The notes beneath the pieces were generated by a model. The model was given only the letters and a program-made list of their open reading frames with translations. It searched no databases and was not told where the DNA came from. A program made the position numbers and the translations under genes. DNA of 64,000 nt from JAUYIV01 sp040882645 (GTDB taxonomy: Bacteria; Actinomycetota; Acidimicrobiia; Spongiisociales; UBA11373), in assembly GCA_040882645.1 (NCBI GenBank), contig JBBEAX010000081.1, positions 7,335 to 71,334 of the forward strand. Direction: 5' to 3'. This document shows positions 35,975 through 44,755 of this stretch, one piece after another (the first letter of the stretch is position 1; each line of letters starts with the position of its first letter).

Positions 35975-37935
35975 AGCCTGCCTGGCGGATTGCCACGGTT
36001 GGGGTCGCGCTGAGCGCCTTGTTGGGGATCCTTGTGCTCAGGATGTGGTTCCTCCAGGTGACGGATGTCGAGGCGTCACTCGATGTCGCCGCCAGTCAGC
36101 GGATCAGCATCGTCTCGATCGAGCCCCCCCGTGGCGACATCTTCGACCGCGACGGCACCGAGATCATGGCCGGGACCGTGGCCACGCTGCGGATCGTCGT
36201 CGACCGGAAGCTGATCCCGCTGGAGCGCGAAGAGGGGCTGATTCAGAATCTCTCCGCCCTCCTCGGCATTCCGGCTGCCGAGATCCGGCAGGAGTTCGTA
36301 GACCGAGGATCCGGGGCCCGTTTCCCGGTCAGCGACGGCATCGGGGAATCGACCGCCGTCTTCGTGCTCGAGAACATCGAGCGGTTCCCCGGCGTGGCGA
36401 TCGAACCGGTTCCGTTCAGGGTGTACCCGCTCGGCGAGACCGCGGCCCACATCATCGGCTACATCGGCGCGCCCGGACCGGACGACCTCGGGCGGGTGGG
36501 GATCGATCCCAACGACCGCGTCGGAAGGTTCGGCGTCGAGCGCTCATACGACGGTCTCCTGCGGGGCACCCCCGGACAGATCACCTACAGCGTGAATGCC
36601 CGGGGAGAGATTCTTGGTGTCCTCGAAGAGACCGCCCCCCGCCCCGGCGGCAGCGTGGTCACGACCATCGACCTGGATGTGCAACGGTTCGTCGAGGACA
36701 CCCTCCTCAAGGCGATGGCCCTGGCGGCGGCATCGGGTGAGGACCAGGTGAAGCGGGCTGCGGCAGTCATCATCGACCCCCGCGACGGGTCGATCATCGC
36801 CATGGCCTCGGTCCCGGCGTTCAACCCGATCATCTTCTCGGACGGGCAGCTCACTGAGGCCGAGTGGTTGACACTTCGGCAGGAGGAGGTCTTCAACAAC
36901 TACGCGATGCAGGGCAACTACCCACCGGGGTCGTCGTTCAAGGCGATCGTGTATGCCCTGGCGCTGGAGAACCAGATCTCGCCGATCGTCGAAGAGGAGT
37001 ACCGCGACATCGTCGACCAGACCGAGGACCCCTTCGCCTTCTTCAGCGACGGTGAGCTCCTGTTCACCAACACGCCTCCGCTGAACGACTGGAAGGATGG
37101 CGGCCACGGTTTCGTGGGATTGTCTTCGTCGCTGATCGAATCGGTGAACACCTACTACTGGTCGATCGCCCTCGCAATCTGGCAGGGGCGAGACATCGCC
37201 TGGCCCGAGAACCTGTTGCAGGACTGGGCCCGTAGCCTCGGGTTCGGCGCGCGGACCGGAATCGACCTTCCGTTCGAAGGCACGGGTCGGGTTCCCGATC
37301 GTGAATGGTTCCAGTCGCTCCAGGCTGAAGGCTCCGGGTTGGTTCGATCGGAAGGTGGATGGTCCGGCGGCGACCTGATGAACATCGCCACCGGCCAGGG
37401 AGCCCTCGTGGTCACGCCCCTACAGATGGCGGTCGCCTACGCGGCGCTGCTCAACGGCGGCACGGTTTGGGAGCCCCGGGTGGTATCTACGGTCGTCGAC
37501 TCCGACAACAACGTGCTGTTCACCAACCCCCCGAGCGTCGCCCGCAAGATCACGATCGGCGCGGACACCGTCGCCGCCCTCAAGCGGGACCTCAACGGGG
37601 TGGTCACCGCCCAGAACGGCACCGCCCGCCGAGCCTTCGAGGGCTTCTGTAGCGGTGATGTTCCCGACAGCGAGTGCGCTCCCCTTCGAGAGGTCGGCGG
37701 CAAGACCGGTACGGCCGAGATCGTCCAGGCCACCGAAGAAGGCGTCACCGCGGTCGACACCGCCTGGTTCGTCGGCGGTGCCCCTCTGAGCGATCCGCAG
37801 TTCATCGTCGCAGTCGTCATCGAACAAGGTGGGTCCGGCGGTCAGGTGGCGGCGCCGGCGGCCCGCCGCATCCTCCAATATCTGATGGGCGAGCAGCCCG
37901 ATCCTCTCCGGGCCGGGGACGACACCGAGCGATGA
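35971..37935 (+). CDS. mrdA: Penicillin-binding protein 2 (elongation transpeptidase)
   Basis: PBP2 cross-links new peptidoglycan with RodA during elongation. The 654-residue protein has an N-terminal membrane anchor (about 8-28), the pedestal start RGDIFDRDGTEIMA and the transpeptidase domain with S-x-x-K in PGSSFKAI, S-x-N in IESVNTYYW and K-T-G in GGKTGTAEI. It overlaps mreD and rodA by 4 bp each. The length is normal for class B PBPs. Confidence 0.94.
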   Translation: MKPAWRIATVGVALSALLGILVLRMWFLQVTDVEASLDVAASQRISIVSIEPPRGDIFDRDGTEIMAGTVATLRIVVDRKLIPLEREEGLIQNLSALLGIPAAEIRQEFVDRGSGARFPVSDGIGESTAVFVLENIERFPGVAIEPVPFRVYPLGETAAHIIGYIGAPGPDDLGRVGIDPNDRVGRFGVERSYDGLLRGTPGQITYSVNARGEILGVLEETAPRPGGSVVTTIDLDVQRFVEDTLLKAMALAAASGEDQVKRAAAVIIDPRDGSIIAMASVPAFNPIIFSDGQLTEAEWLTLRQEEVFNNYAMQGNYPPGSSFKAIVYALALENQISPIVEEEYRDIVDQTEDPFAFFSDGELLFTNTPPLNDWKDGGHGFVGLSSSLIESVNTYYWSIALAIWQGRDIAWPENLLQDWARSLGFGARTGIDLPFEGTGRVPDREWFQSLQAEGSGLVRSEGGWSGGDLMNIATGQGALVVTPLQMAVAYAALLNGGTVWEPRVVSTVVDSDNNVLFTNPPSVARKITIGADTVAALKRDLNGVVTAQNGTARRAFEGFCSGDVPDSECAPLREVGGKTGTAEIVQATEEGVTAVDTAWFVGGAPLSDPQFIVAVVIEQGGSGGQVAAPAARRILQYLMGEQPDPLRAGDDTER

Positions 37936-39080
37936 GCAGCGTATCCGCCATCGATCTCAGGCCGCAGACCCGGAGGTCCCGGCCCGACCTCGTGCTGATC
38001 GGCATCACCGCCGCGCTCAGCGCGCTGGGGTTGTTGATGATCCTGAGCACCTCAGGCCCGCGGCTCGAAGCAGCAGGGCTGGGCCGGAACTCCCAGATGG
38101 TCAGACAGGCGATCTACGTCGGCCTGGGCGCGGGGGTCCTCATCGTCACCTCCCTGGTCTCGGACCGGGTGTGGAAGCTCGCCGCGCCGTATTACTACGC
38201 GGGGATGATCGTCCTGCTCCTGGCGGTGCTCAGCCCGATCGGCGCGCTGCGGCAGGGGGCCCAGCGGTGGATCTCGCTGGGGCTGTTCGACCTCCAGCCG
38301 TCCGAAGTGGCGAAGGTGGGGGTGATCCTGGCACTCGCCCTGATGCTGGCTCCCGTCGAGGAGGGTCGGATGAAGTGGCTTCGACTTCTCAAGGTGGGGG
38401 CTCTCGTGGGCTTTCCGTCCATCTTCATCTTTCTCCAGCCAGACCTCGGGACGATGCTCGTCTTTGGGTTCGTCACGTTCGCGATGCTGTTCGTGGCCGG
38501 CACCACGGTTCGACAGCTGGTCATGCTGATCGTGCTGGCACTCATCGCACTCGGGATCGCAGTGGAGCTCGACCTATTGCGCGGGTATCAGTTGGAGCGC
38601 TTGGAAGGATTCTTCAACCCCAACGAGCAGACACTGCAGGTCAACTACAACCAGAACCAGAGCCAGATCGCCATCGGCAGCGGCGGGATGTTCGGCCAGG
38701 GTCTCTTCGAGGGATCCCAGACCAACCTGGCATTCGTCCCTGCCCAGACCACCGATTTCATATTCACCGCGGTTGCCGAGCAGCTTGGATTCGTCGGCGG
38801 CACCCTGGTCATCGGTCTTTATGCCGCGCTCATTTGGCGAATACTGATGGTCGCCGCCATCGCCCGCGATCGATTCGGGCAGCTGGCGGCGACGGGGATC
38901 GCTGCGATGTTCGGGTTTCACGTCTTCGTGAACATCGGCATGGCGGTTGGGTTGCTTCCGGTGACTGGCCTTCCCCTGCCGTTCCTGTCGTTTGGGGGAT
39001 CCTTCTACCTCGCCATGGCGGTGAGCGTGGGGATCGTGAATTCGATCTGGATGACCCGCAGCCCGGTTCCGAGGAACTGA
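37932..39080 (+). CDS. rodA: Peptidoglycan glycosyltransferase RodA
   Basis: RodA is the SEDS-family polymerase that pairs with PBP2. The 382-residue protein has about ten membrane segments and the SEDS blocks ARWIDLG-like AQRWISLGLFDLQPSE, FLQPDLGTML, AQTTDFIFTAVAEQLGF and LPLPFLSFGGS. Position after PBP2 in the mre operon favours RodA over FtsW. ATG 37932 overlaps the PBP2 stop. Confidence 0.94.
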   Translation: MSSVSAIDLRPQTRRSRPDLVLIGITAALSALGLLMILSTSGPRLEAAGLGRNSQMVRQAIYVGLGAGVLIVTSLVSDRVWKLAAPYYYAGMIVLLLAVLSPIGALRQGAQRWISLGLFDLQPSEVAKVGVILALALMLAPVEEGRMKWLRLLKVGALVGFPSIFIFLQPDLGTMLVFGFVTFAMLFVAGTTVRQLVMLIVLALIALGIAVELDLLRGYQLERLEGFFNPNEQTLQVNYNQNQSQIAIGSGGMFGQGLFEGSQTNLAFVPAQTTDFIFTAVAEQLGFVGGTLVIGLYAALIWRILMVAAIARDRFGQLAATGIAAMFGFHVFVNIGMAVGLLPVTGLPLPFLSFGGSFYLAMAVSVGIVNSIWMTRSPVPRN

Positions 39081-39086
39081 CGCTCC

Positions 39087-39683
39087 CTAGGTCTGGACCG
39101 AACCGATCTCGAGGCGCTCTTGCTGCCCTTCGGAAGGGTCGTAGCAGTAGCGACACCGCGCTTCGTATGCACCCTCGGCCCCCAGCACCACGAGCTCATC
39201 GGAGGCGATCACTCGCTGGGTGAACATGCCCGCCCCGCCGCACCGGTGGCACACGGCGAGGCTCTTGGTGACGTACTCGGCACAGGTCATCAGCGTGGGG
39301 ATGGGCTCGAACGGTCTCCCCAAGTAGTCGAGATCGAGGCCGGCGACGATCACCTTCTTCCCCGCTTCGGCGAGCATCGCCACCACTTCCACCAGCCCAT
39401 CGTCGAAGAACTGGGCTTCGTCGATGCCCACGACGACGGTGCGATCGAGAACCCGGCTCAGCAGCTCGGCGCTGTCGGCCACCGGCTCCGCGGCGGTGGA
39501 CAGCGATGAGTGGGAGACCACTTGGTCGGAGGCATAGCGGTCGTCGATCACCGGCTTGAAGGTCTGGGTGGCCAGGCGGGCGATCTTGTACCGGGTGATG
39601 CGGCGAATGAGCTCTTCGCTCTTGCCGGAGAACATCGGGCCGCAGATGACTTCTACCCAGCCGCGATCGTCTCTCCGGTCCAT
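39087..39683 (-). CDS. tdk: Thymidine kinase
   Basis: This type II thymidine kinase salvages thymidine. The 198-residue protein has P-loop GPMFSGKSEEL, the Asp-Glu motif VGIDEAQFFDD, the lasso region GLDLDYLGRPF and a structural zinc site CHRC...CRYC. It converges on rodA with 6 bp between the stops. TAGGTT lies 6 nt before the ATG. Confidence 0.95.
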   Translation of the reverse strand: MDRRDDRGWVEVICGPMFSGKSEELIRRITRYKIARLATQTFKPVIDDRYASDQVVSHSSLSTAAEPVADSAELLSRVLDRTVVVGIDEAQFFDDGLVEVVAMLAEAGKKVIVAGLDLDYLGRPFEPIPTLMTCAEYVTKSLAVCHRCGGAGMFTQRVIASDELVVLGAEGAYEARCRYCYDPSEGQQERLEIGSVQT

Positions 39684-39689
39684 CCCCCC

Positions 39690-39695
39690 AACCTA
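39690..39695 (-). promoter_or_regulatory. -10 box (TAGGTT), leaderless promoter of tdk
   Basis: On the minus strand TAGGTT ends 6 nt before the tdk ATG at 39683; the spacer is GGGGGG. Confidence 0.45.
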
Positions 39696-39770
39696 ACAGG
39701 GAGAGAACCCGTCACTCGGGGAGCCAGAGGCATCGGGGGCGGCAATGCCGGGACCCTGGGGGGCCACTGC

Positions 39771-39776
39771 TATCGT
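39771..39776 (+). promoter_or_regulatory. Candidate -10 box and long structured leader of RNase E/G
   Basis: TATCGT would start a leader of about 195 nt before the rne ATG at 39979. The leader contains several short stems: CGGTGG/CCGCC near 39800, CTCCG/CGGAG followed by TTTT near 39835, and GCCCGC/GCGGGC near 39950. RNase E is autoregulated through its 5' UTR in E. coli; the same is only inferred here. Confidence 0.3.
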
Positions 39777-39978
39777 GAGCCGCCGTGGGCGCGGCCCGGT
39801 GGTCAAACCGCCCGCCCGCTCCGTCGAGACCGGAGTTTTCGAATGTTCATGTCCGTCTCCGTAGATCGCGCCGACCGACCTTCTTCGTCGGCCGCCCCGC
39901 GGACGGACATCGGCGCGCCGGTCCGGCGTGCCTTTCCAACCACAGGCCCGCAGGCGCGGGCGTCGAAGGGGCTTTCCT

Positions 39979-41496
39979 ATGGGTTTGTTCAAGAAAAAGC
40001 GTGTCGAGATCATCCGCCGCGGCGTGGGGGACACCGCCGTCGAGGAGAAGACCACAAGGCGTATCGGCGGTAGCACCGTCGAAATCACGCGTGTCCGCGA
40101 GGTCACGCCGCCGGCCCCGGCGAAGCGGGGCCGTCAGCCCCGGGAGCCCCGGCGCACGGGACGGACACGGCGTGAATCTCGCCCCGAGCCGGAGATCATC
40201 ACTCCGCCGCCGAGCACCGAGCGCAAGCAGATGCTGGTGCGACGGACTCCCCATCAGACTCAGATCGTCGTCCTGGAGGGCGCATTGTTGGTCGAGCACT
40301 ACGTTGCCCGATCCGATCGCCCCTCGCTGACCGACAACATCTATGTCGGCAAGGTCCGCAACGTGCTTCCCGGTATGGAGGCGGCGTTCATCGACTTCGG
40401 CGAACCGAAAAACGGAGTGCTCTACGCCGGAGACCTCAAGGTGGGGAAGGATGGCCGTCGCCCCCGTATCGAGAAGGCGATGAAGGTGGGCGACGAAGTG
40501 CTCGTGCAAGTGGTCAAGGACGCGATGGGCCACAAGGGGGCACGCCTCACCAACGAGGTGAGCCTCTCCGGCCGATTCGTCGTGCTCGACCCCAACGTCA
40601 CCTCGCCGTCGGTCAGCCGCCGCCTCGGCGACGCCGAGCGCGATCGACTCAAGGAGATCCACCGGCAGCTCACCGCCGAGATGGACCTCGGTGATTTCGG
40701 GATGATCATGCGTACCGCCTCCGAGGGCGCCACCAAGGTCGAGATCTCCGCCGATATCGAACGCCTGCTCGGCATCTGGGCCGACATCGAGCAGTCGGTG
40801 CCGCAGGGAGCAGCGCCCCGACTGGTGTACGAGGAGCCCCCGATGGTGATCCGCGTCATCCGCGAGCACTTCACCTCGGAGTTTCGGCGCCTCCTCATCG
40901 ACGACCCCGCGGTCCACGACGAGGTGATCGGGTATCTCAAGGAGACCGACCCGGACCTTCTGACGAAGGTGTCGCTGTATGAGGAAGAGATGTCGATCTT
41001 CGAGCGCTTCCATGTCGAGGACCAACTCCGCAAGGCGCTCGAACGGAAGGTCTGGCTGCCATCCGGCGGCCACATCGTCATCGATCGGACCGAGGCACTC
41101 ACGGTGATCGACGTGAACACCGGTCGATTCGTCGGGCACTCCAATCTCGAGGAAACCGTGCTGCAGAACAACCTCGAGGCGGCCGAGGAGATCGCCCACC
41201 AGCTCCGGCTGCGCGACATCGGCGGGATCATCGTGATCGACTTCATCGATATGGAGATCTCGAAAAATCGAGAAGCCGTGCTGCGGCGGCTGCGGGAGGC
41301 GCTCGCTCGAGACAAGACCCGCACCCAGGTGTTCGAGGTCTCCAACCTCGGGCTCGTCGAGATGACTCGAAAGAACGAGTCTGAAGGCCTCCTCGAGTCG
41401 TTTTCTCACCTGTGCCCGACCTGCGCCGGCCGCGGGGTGGTCCTTTATGCGGAAGCGGCCACCGTCGGCGCCGCCATGCCCGCGGACGGCGAGTAG
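39979..41496 (+). CDS. rne: Ribonuclease E/G
   Basis: This endoribonuclease processes rRNA and degrades mRNA. The 505-residue protein has a basic N-terminal extension (about 1-95), an S1 domain (about 120-200, NIYVGKVRNVLPGMEAAFID) and the DNase I-like catalytic domain with the metal-binding Asp residues in TVIDVNTGR and IVIDFIDME. The Zn-link motif CPTC is in HLCPTCAGRG. It stops soon after the Zn-link, so it lacks the long scaffold of E. coli RNase E. ATG 39979 has GAAGGGG 8 nt upstream. rplU follows after a repeat. Confidence 0.93.
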   Translation: MGLFKKKRVEIIRRGVGDTAVEEKTTRRIGGSTVEITRVREVTPPAPAKRGRQPREPRRTGRTRRESRPEPEIITPPPSTERKQMLVRRTPHQTQIVVLEGALLVEHYVARSDRPSLTDNIYVGKVRNVLPGMEAAFIDFGEPKNGVLYAGDLKVGKDGRRPRIEKAMKVGDEVLVQVVKDAMGHKGARLTNEVSLSGRFVVLDPNVTSPSVSRRLGDAERDRLKEIHRQLTAEMDLGDFGMIMRTASEGATKVEISADIERLLGIWADIEQSVPQGAAPRLVYEEPPMVIRVIREHFTSEFRRLLIDDPAVHDEVIGYLKETDPDLLTKVSLYEEEMSIFERFHVEDQLRKALERKVWLPSGGHIVIDRTEALTVIDVNTGRFVGHSNLEETVLQNNLEAAEEIAHQLRLRDIGGIIVIDFIDMEISKNREAVLRRLREALARDKTRTQVFEVSNLGLVEMTRKNESEGLLESFSHLCPTCAGRGVVLYAEAATVGAAMPADGE

Positions 41497-41508
41497 CCGG
41501 AAGTCGAT

Positions 41509-41636
41509 AGCCCACGGCACAGCCCACAGCCCACGGCACAGCCCACAGCCCACAGCCCACGGCCCATAGCAAAAGGCATATCTGGCTGGTGGCTGGTGGC
41601 TGGTGGCTGGTGGCTGTCGGCTGTCGGCTGTCGGCT
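41509..41636 (+). repeat. Heptamer palindromic element G (AGCCCAC/GGCTGGT type)
   Basis: Left arm: about seven AGCCCAC-like 7-bp units with two 5-bp GGCAC interruptions (41509-41570). Right arm: four GGCTGGT and three GGCTGTC units plus GGCT (41584-41636). The arms are partly complementary (GGCTGTC pairs with GACAGCC). The unit differs from the GCRATWC elements, but the architecture is the same. It lies between rne and rplU. Confidence 0.85.
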
Positions 41637-41641
41637 AAGAT
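41636..41641 (+). promoter_or_regulatory. -10 box (TAAGAT) of rplU-rpmA-obg
   Basis: TAAGAT overlaps the last base of the repeat arm and lies 30 nt before the rplU ATG. The -35 would fall within the GGCTGTC repeats. Confidence 0.4.
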
Positions 41642-41671
41642 GCGGACCTCCCGGCCTTAGGACCTCTGACC

Positions 41672-42253
41672 ATGTATGCCATCATCCGCTCCGGCGGTAA
41701 GCAGACCAAAGTGCGCGAAGGCGACGTCATCGACGTCGAGCGCGTGCGCGCCGACGGCGAGATCAGCTTCACCCCGCTGCTCGTTGTTGACGACAAGGGC
41801 AAGGTCTATTCGAGCCGTGACGATCTCAAGTCGGCAAAGGTGACCGCCAAGGTCGTCGGGGAGTCCGCGGGAGAGAAGATCGACATCTTCAAATACAAGG
41901 CAAAGACCGGTTACCGCAAGCGCGGTGGACACCGCCAGAAGTACACCACCCTCGAGGTCCTGAAGATCGAACTGCCCAAGAAGCAGGCAGCCAAGGCACC
42001 CGCGGCCACCGAGGACGCCTCCAAGGAGGAAGCCCCCAAGGATTCGACGCCGGCGGCCGAGCCCGCGGCGGCCAAGCCCGCGGCAGCCAAACCGGCGGCG
42101 AAGAAGCCCGCTGTGGCCAAGAAGCCGGCGCCGAGCAAGAAGCCTGCCGCGGCCAAGAATCCGGCGGCGAGCAAGAAGCCTGCCGGGGCCAAGAAGCCGG
42201 CGGCGAGCAAGAAGCCGGCGGCGGCCAAGCCCAAGCCCAAGAAGGAGTCCTGA
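41672..42253 (+). CDS. rplU: 50S ribosomal protein L21 with long Lys/Ala/Pro tail
   Basis: Residues 1-103 are a normal L21 (YAIIRSGGKQTKVREGD, then KTGYRKRGGHRQKYTTLEV). Residues 104-193 are an added tail made of PAA(A/S)K-K-type repeats such as KKPAASKKPAAAK, resembling histone H1 tails. L21 is normally about 103 residues, so this protein is nearly doubled. The tail is encoded by near-repeats in the DNA. rpmA starts 1 base after the stop. Confidence 0.94.
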   Translation: MYAIIRSGGKQTKVREGDVIDVERVRADGEISFTPLLVVDDKGKVYSSRDDLKSAKVTAKVVGESAGEKIDIFKYKAKTGYRKRGGHRQKYTTLEVLKIELPKKQAAKAPAATEDASKEEAPKDSTPAAEPAAAKPAAAKPAAKKPAVAKKPAPSKKPAAAKNPAASKKPAGAKKPAASKKPAAAKPKPKKES

Positions 42254-42254
42254 G

Positions 42255-42509
42255 ATGTCGAAGACCAAGGGCGGCGGTTCGACCAAGAACGGCCGTGACT
42301 CACACGCCAAGCGCCTCGGTTCAAAGGTGTTCGACGGCCAGGAGGTGACGGCCGGGTCGATCATCGTCCGACAGCGCGGCACCAAGATCCACCCCGGTCG
42401 CAACGTCGGCCGCGGTAACGACGACACGCTCTTCGCCACTGCCAACGGGGTCGTCAGCTATGGCTCGCGGCGGGGACGCCGCGAAGTCAGCGTCCTCGCC
42501 GGCGAATAG
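42255..42509 (+). CDS. rpmA: 50S ribosomal protein L27
   Basis: The 84-residue protein has the L27 start SKTKGGGSTKNGRDSHAKRL and RQRGTKIHPGRNVGRG. Its N-terminus reaches the peptidyl-transferase centre; there is no leader to cleave. It lies between rplU and obg, the standard order. Confidence 0.97.
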   Translation: MSKTKGGGSTKNGRDSHAKRLGSKVFDGQEVTAGSIIVRQRGTKIHPGRNVGRGNDDTLFATANGVVSYGSRRGRREVSVLAGE

Positions 42510-42528
42510 TCCGCGGCTCGGACGAGCC

Positions 42529-43809
42529 GTGTTCGTCGACGAGGTCACCGTTCACCTGCGCGCCGGTGATGGCGGCGCAGGGATCGTCGCATTCGAGCGG
42601 GTCCGCGGTCGCCCGCGAGGCAAGCCTCTCGGGGGATCGGGCGGGGCCGGGGGCGATGTAATCGCCGAGGCCAACTCCGAGGTTTCGACGCTGCTCGACT
42701 TTCAGCGGCGTCCCCACCGGCGCGCCGAATCTGGAACCCATGGCAAGGGCGACTTTCAGCAAGGGCGGCGCGGATCGGACCTTGTCCTTGCGGTGCCGTC
42801 TGGGACAGTGATTCGAGATGCCGCCGGCACGATGATCGCCGATCTCGCTCGCCCGGGACAGCGGGTGGTCCTAATGCAGGGGGGTCGCGGCGGCAAGGGA
42901 AACGTCGCCCTCGCCGGGCCCAAGGCGCTGGCGCCGACGTTCGCCGAACAGGGTGAGTACGGGCCCGAGGCCGACTTCACTTTCGAATTGAAGCTGATCG
43001 CCGACGCCGCGCTGATCGGATTCCCCAATGCCGGCAAGAGCACCCTGATCGCCCGGGTGTCGGCCGCCCGCCCCAAGATCGCCGACTATCCGTTCACCAC
43101 TCTGGAGCCGAATCTCGGCGTGGTCGAGATCGATGATCGTCGTTTCGTCCTCGCAGACATTCCGGGTCTCATCGAGGGGGCGGCCGAGGGTCGAGGCTTG
43201 GGCCATCGGTTCCTGCGGCATGCCGAACGGGCCCGAGCGTTGGTGGTGCTGCTCGACCCCTCGACCCTCCAGGAGGTCGATTGCGTGAGTCAATTGGGAA
43301 TCCTCCGCCAGGAGCTGATGAGCCATGACCCCGAACTGGCGGCGCGGGAGGAGATCGTCGCGGTGTCGAAGGCGGACCTTCCCGAGGCCGCAGTCGCGAT
43401 CGCGGCTCTTGCTGAAATCGGCGTCGCGGCGCGGGCCATCTCCGCAGTCACCGGCGAGGGGATCAATGGGCTATTGCATGCCATCGGCGATGCGGTGGAG
43501 CGGGTGGCGCGGGAGGTGCCCGACGCCGAAGGGTACGTGCTGCATCGTCCGAGCCCTCGGGGCTTCGAAATCCACCACGACGGCAGCAGGTGGGTCGTCG
43601 AAGGGCAGGTGGCCGAACGGGCGGTGGCGCTGGACGACCTGACCAAGCCGGAGGCGGCCGGATTCGCCGCCAGGAGGCTCTCCCGGGCGGGCGTCGACGA
43701 AGCGCTCCGCAAGGCGGGTGCCCTGCCCGGCGACGAGGTTCGAATCGGCGACGTCGTCTTCGAGTTCAGCGACCCGCAATCCGATTCCGATGGCGAGAAG
43801 TCGTCTTGA
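42529..43809 (+). CDS. obg: GTPase Obg/CgtA
   Basis: Obg is a ribosome-assembly and stress GTPase. The 426-residue protein has the Gly-rich Obg fold (about 1-158), a G domain with GFPNAGKST, DYPFTTLEPN, DIPGLIEGA and SKAD, and a C-terminal OCT domain (about 340-420). GTG 42529 starts VFVDEVTVHLRAGDGG, as in homologues; the open frame to 42460 overlaps rpmA. Confidence 0.95.
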   Translation: MFVDEVTVHLRAGDGGAGIVAFERVRGRPRGKPLGGSGGAGGDVIAEANSEVSTLLDFQRRPHRRAESGTHGKGDFQQGRRGSDLVLAVPSGTVIRDAAGTMIADLARPGQRVVLMQGGRGGKGNVALAGPKALAPTFAEQGEYGPEADFTFELKLIADAALIGFPNAGKSTLIARVSAARPKIADYPFTTLEPNLGVVEIDDRRFVLADIPGLIEGAAEGRGLGHRFLRHAERARALVVLLDPSTLQEVDCVSQLGILRQELMSHDPELAAREEIVAVSKADLPEAAVAIAALAEIGVAARAISAVTGEGINGLLHAIGDAVERVAREVPDAEGYVLHRPSPRGFEIHHDGSRWVVEGQVAERAVALDDLTKPEAAGFAARRLSRAGVDEALRKAGALPGDEVRIGDVVFEFSDPQSDSDGEKSS

Positions 43810-43867
43810 GGTCGAGCACCAACCCCTCGGGTCCCCCCGGCGCCCGGGGCTTCGTACACTCCGGTTC

Positions 43868-44755
43868 GTGCCAGACCGTCACGATCCGATGATGTTCTCA
43901 GATGCCTCGGCGGTGCGTCCGGCCCTCGCCGCCCAGGGCTATCTGGCCGACGACCGCATCGCCCAGGTGGTCTTCCTGGCCGATCGGCTCGACAAGCCGG
44001 TGTTGGTCGAGGGACCCGCCGGGGTCGGCAAGACGGAGCTGGCGAAAGCCGTCGCCGGCGCCACCGGTAAGCGGCTCATCCGGCTGCAGTGCTACGAGGG
44101 TCTCGACGAGTCGAAGGCTCTGTACGAATGGAACTACCGCAAGCAGCTGCTGAGGCTGCAGGCCGACCAGGGCCGCGAGTGGTCAGAGATAGAGGCGGAC
44201 ATATTCGGGGAGGACTTTCTGCTCACCCGGCCGCTGCTCGAGGCGATCCGCTCTCCGGAACCGGTGGTGCTGTTGATCGATGAGGTCGACCGGGTCGAGG
44301 TCGAGACCGAAGCGCTGATGCTCGAGGTTCTCAGTGACTTTCAGGTCTCGATCCCCGAGTTGGGGACGATCGGGGCGTCGAGCCTTCCGGCGGTCTATCT
44401 CACCTCCAACAACACCCGGGAGCTGTCGGAGGCGCTGAAACGGCGCTGCCTCTTCCTTCACATCGGCTATCCGACGATCGAACGCGAGCGCGAGATTCTC
44501 CTGACGCGCGTGCCCGGGCTCGCCGCCGCGCTCGCCGATCGGGTGGCCAGATTCGTCGCCGGGGTGCGGGCCCAGAACCTGCGCAAACCGCCCTCGGTCA
44601 GTGAATCGGTCGACTGGGCACGAACGCTGATTGCCCTCGGTGTCGCCGATATCGACGAGGCCGTCATCGGCGACACCCTCAACGTGCTGCTCAAGCACCA
44701 AACCGACATCGAGCGAGTGGCCGCCGGCCTCACCGAGGGCACCGCGGCAGGCTGA
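43868..44755 (+). CDS. MoxR/CoxD-type AAA+ ATPase
   Basis: The 295-residue AAA+ protein has Walker A EGPAGVGKTELAKA, Walker B PVVLLIDEVDR and sensor 1 PAVYLTSNNTREL, and belongs to the MoxR/CoxD group. These ATPases work with a VWA partner to mature or activate metal enzymes. Its stop overlaps the ATG of such a partner. No target enzyme (CO dehydrogenase, methanol dehydrogenase) is nearby, so the client is unknown. GTG 43868 or ATG 43889 could be the start. Confidence 0.88.
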   Translation: MPDRHDPMMFSDASAVRPALAAQGYLADDRIAQVVFLADRLDKPVLVEGPAGVGKTELAKAVAGATGKRLIRLQCYEGLDESKALYEWNYRKQLLRLQADQGREWSEIEADIFGEDFLLTRPLLEAIRSPEPVVLLIDEVDRVEVETEALMLEVLSDFQVSIPELGTIGASSLPAVYLTSNNTRELSEALKRRCLFLHIGYPTIEREREILLTRVPGLAAALADRVARFVAGVRAQNLRKPPSVSESVDWARTLIALGVADIDEAVIGDTLNVLLKHQTDIERVAAGLTEGTAAG

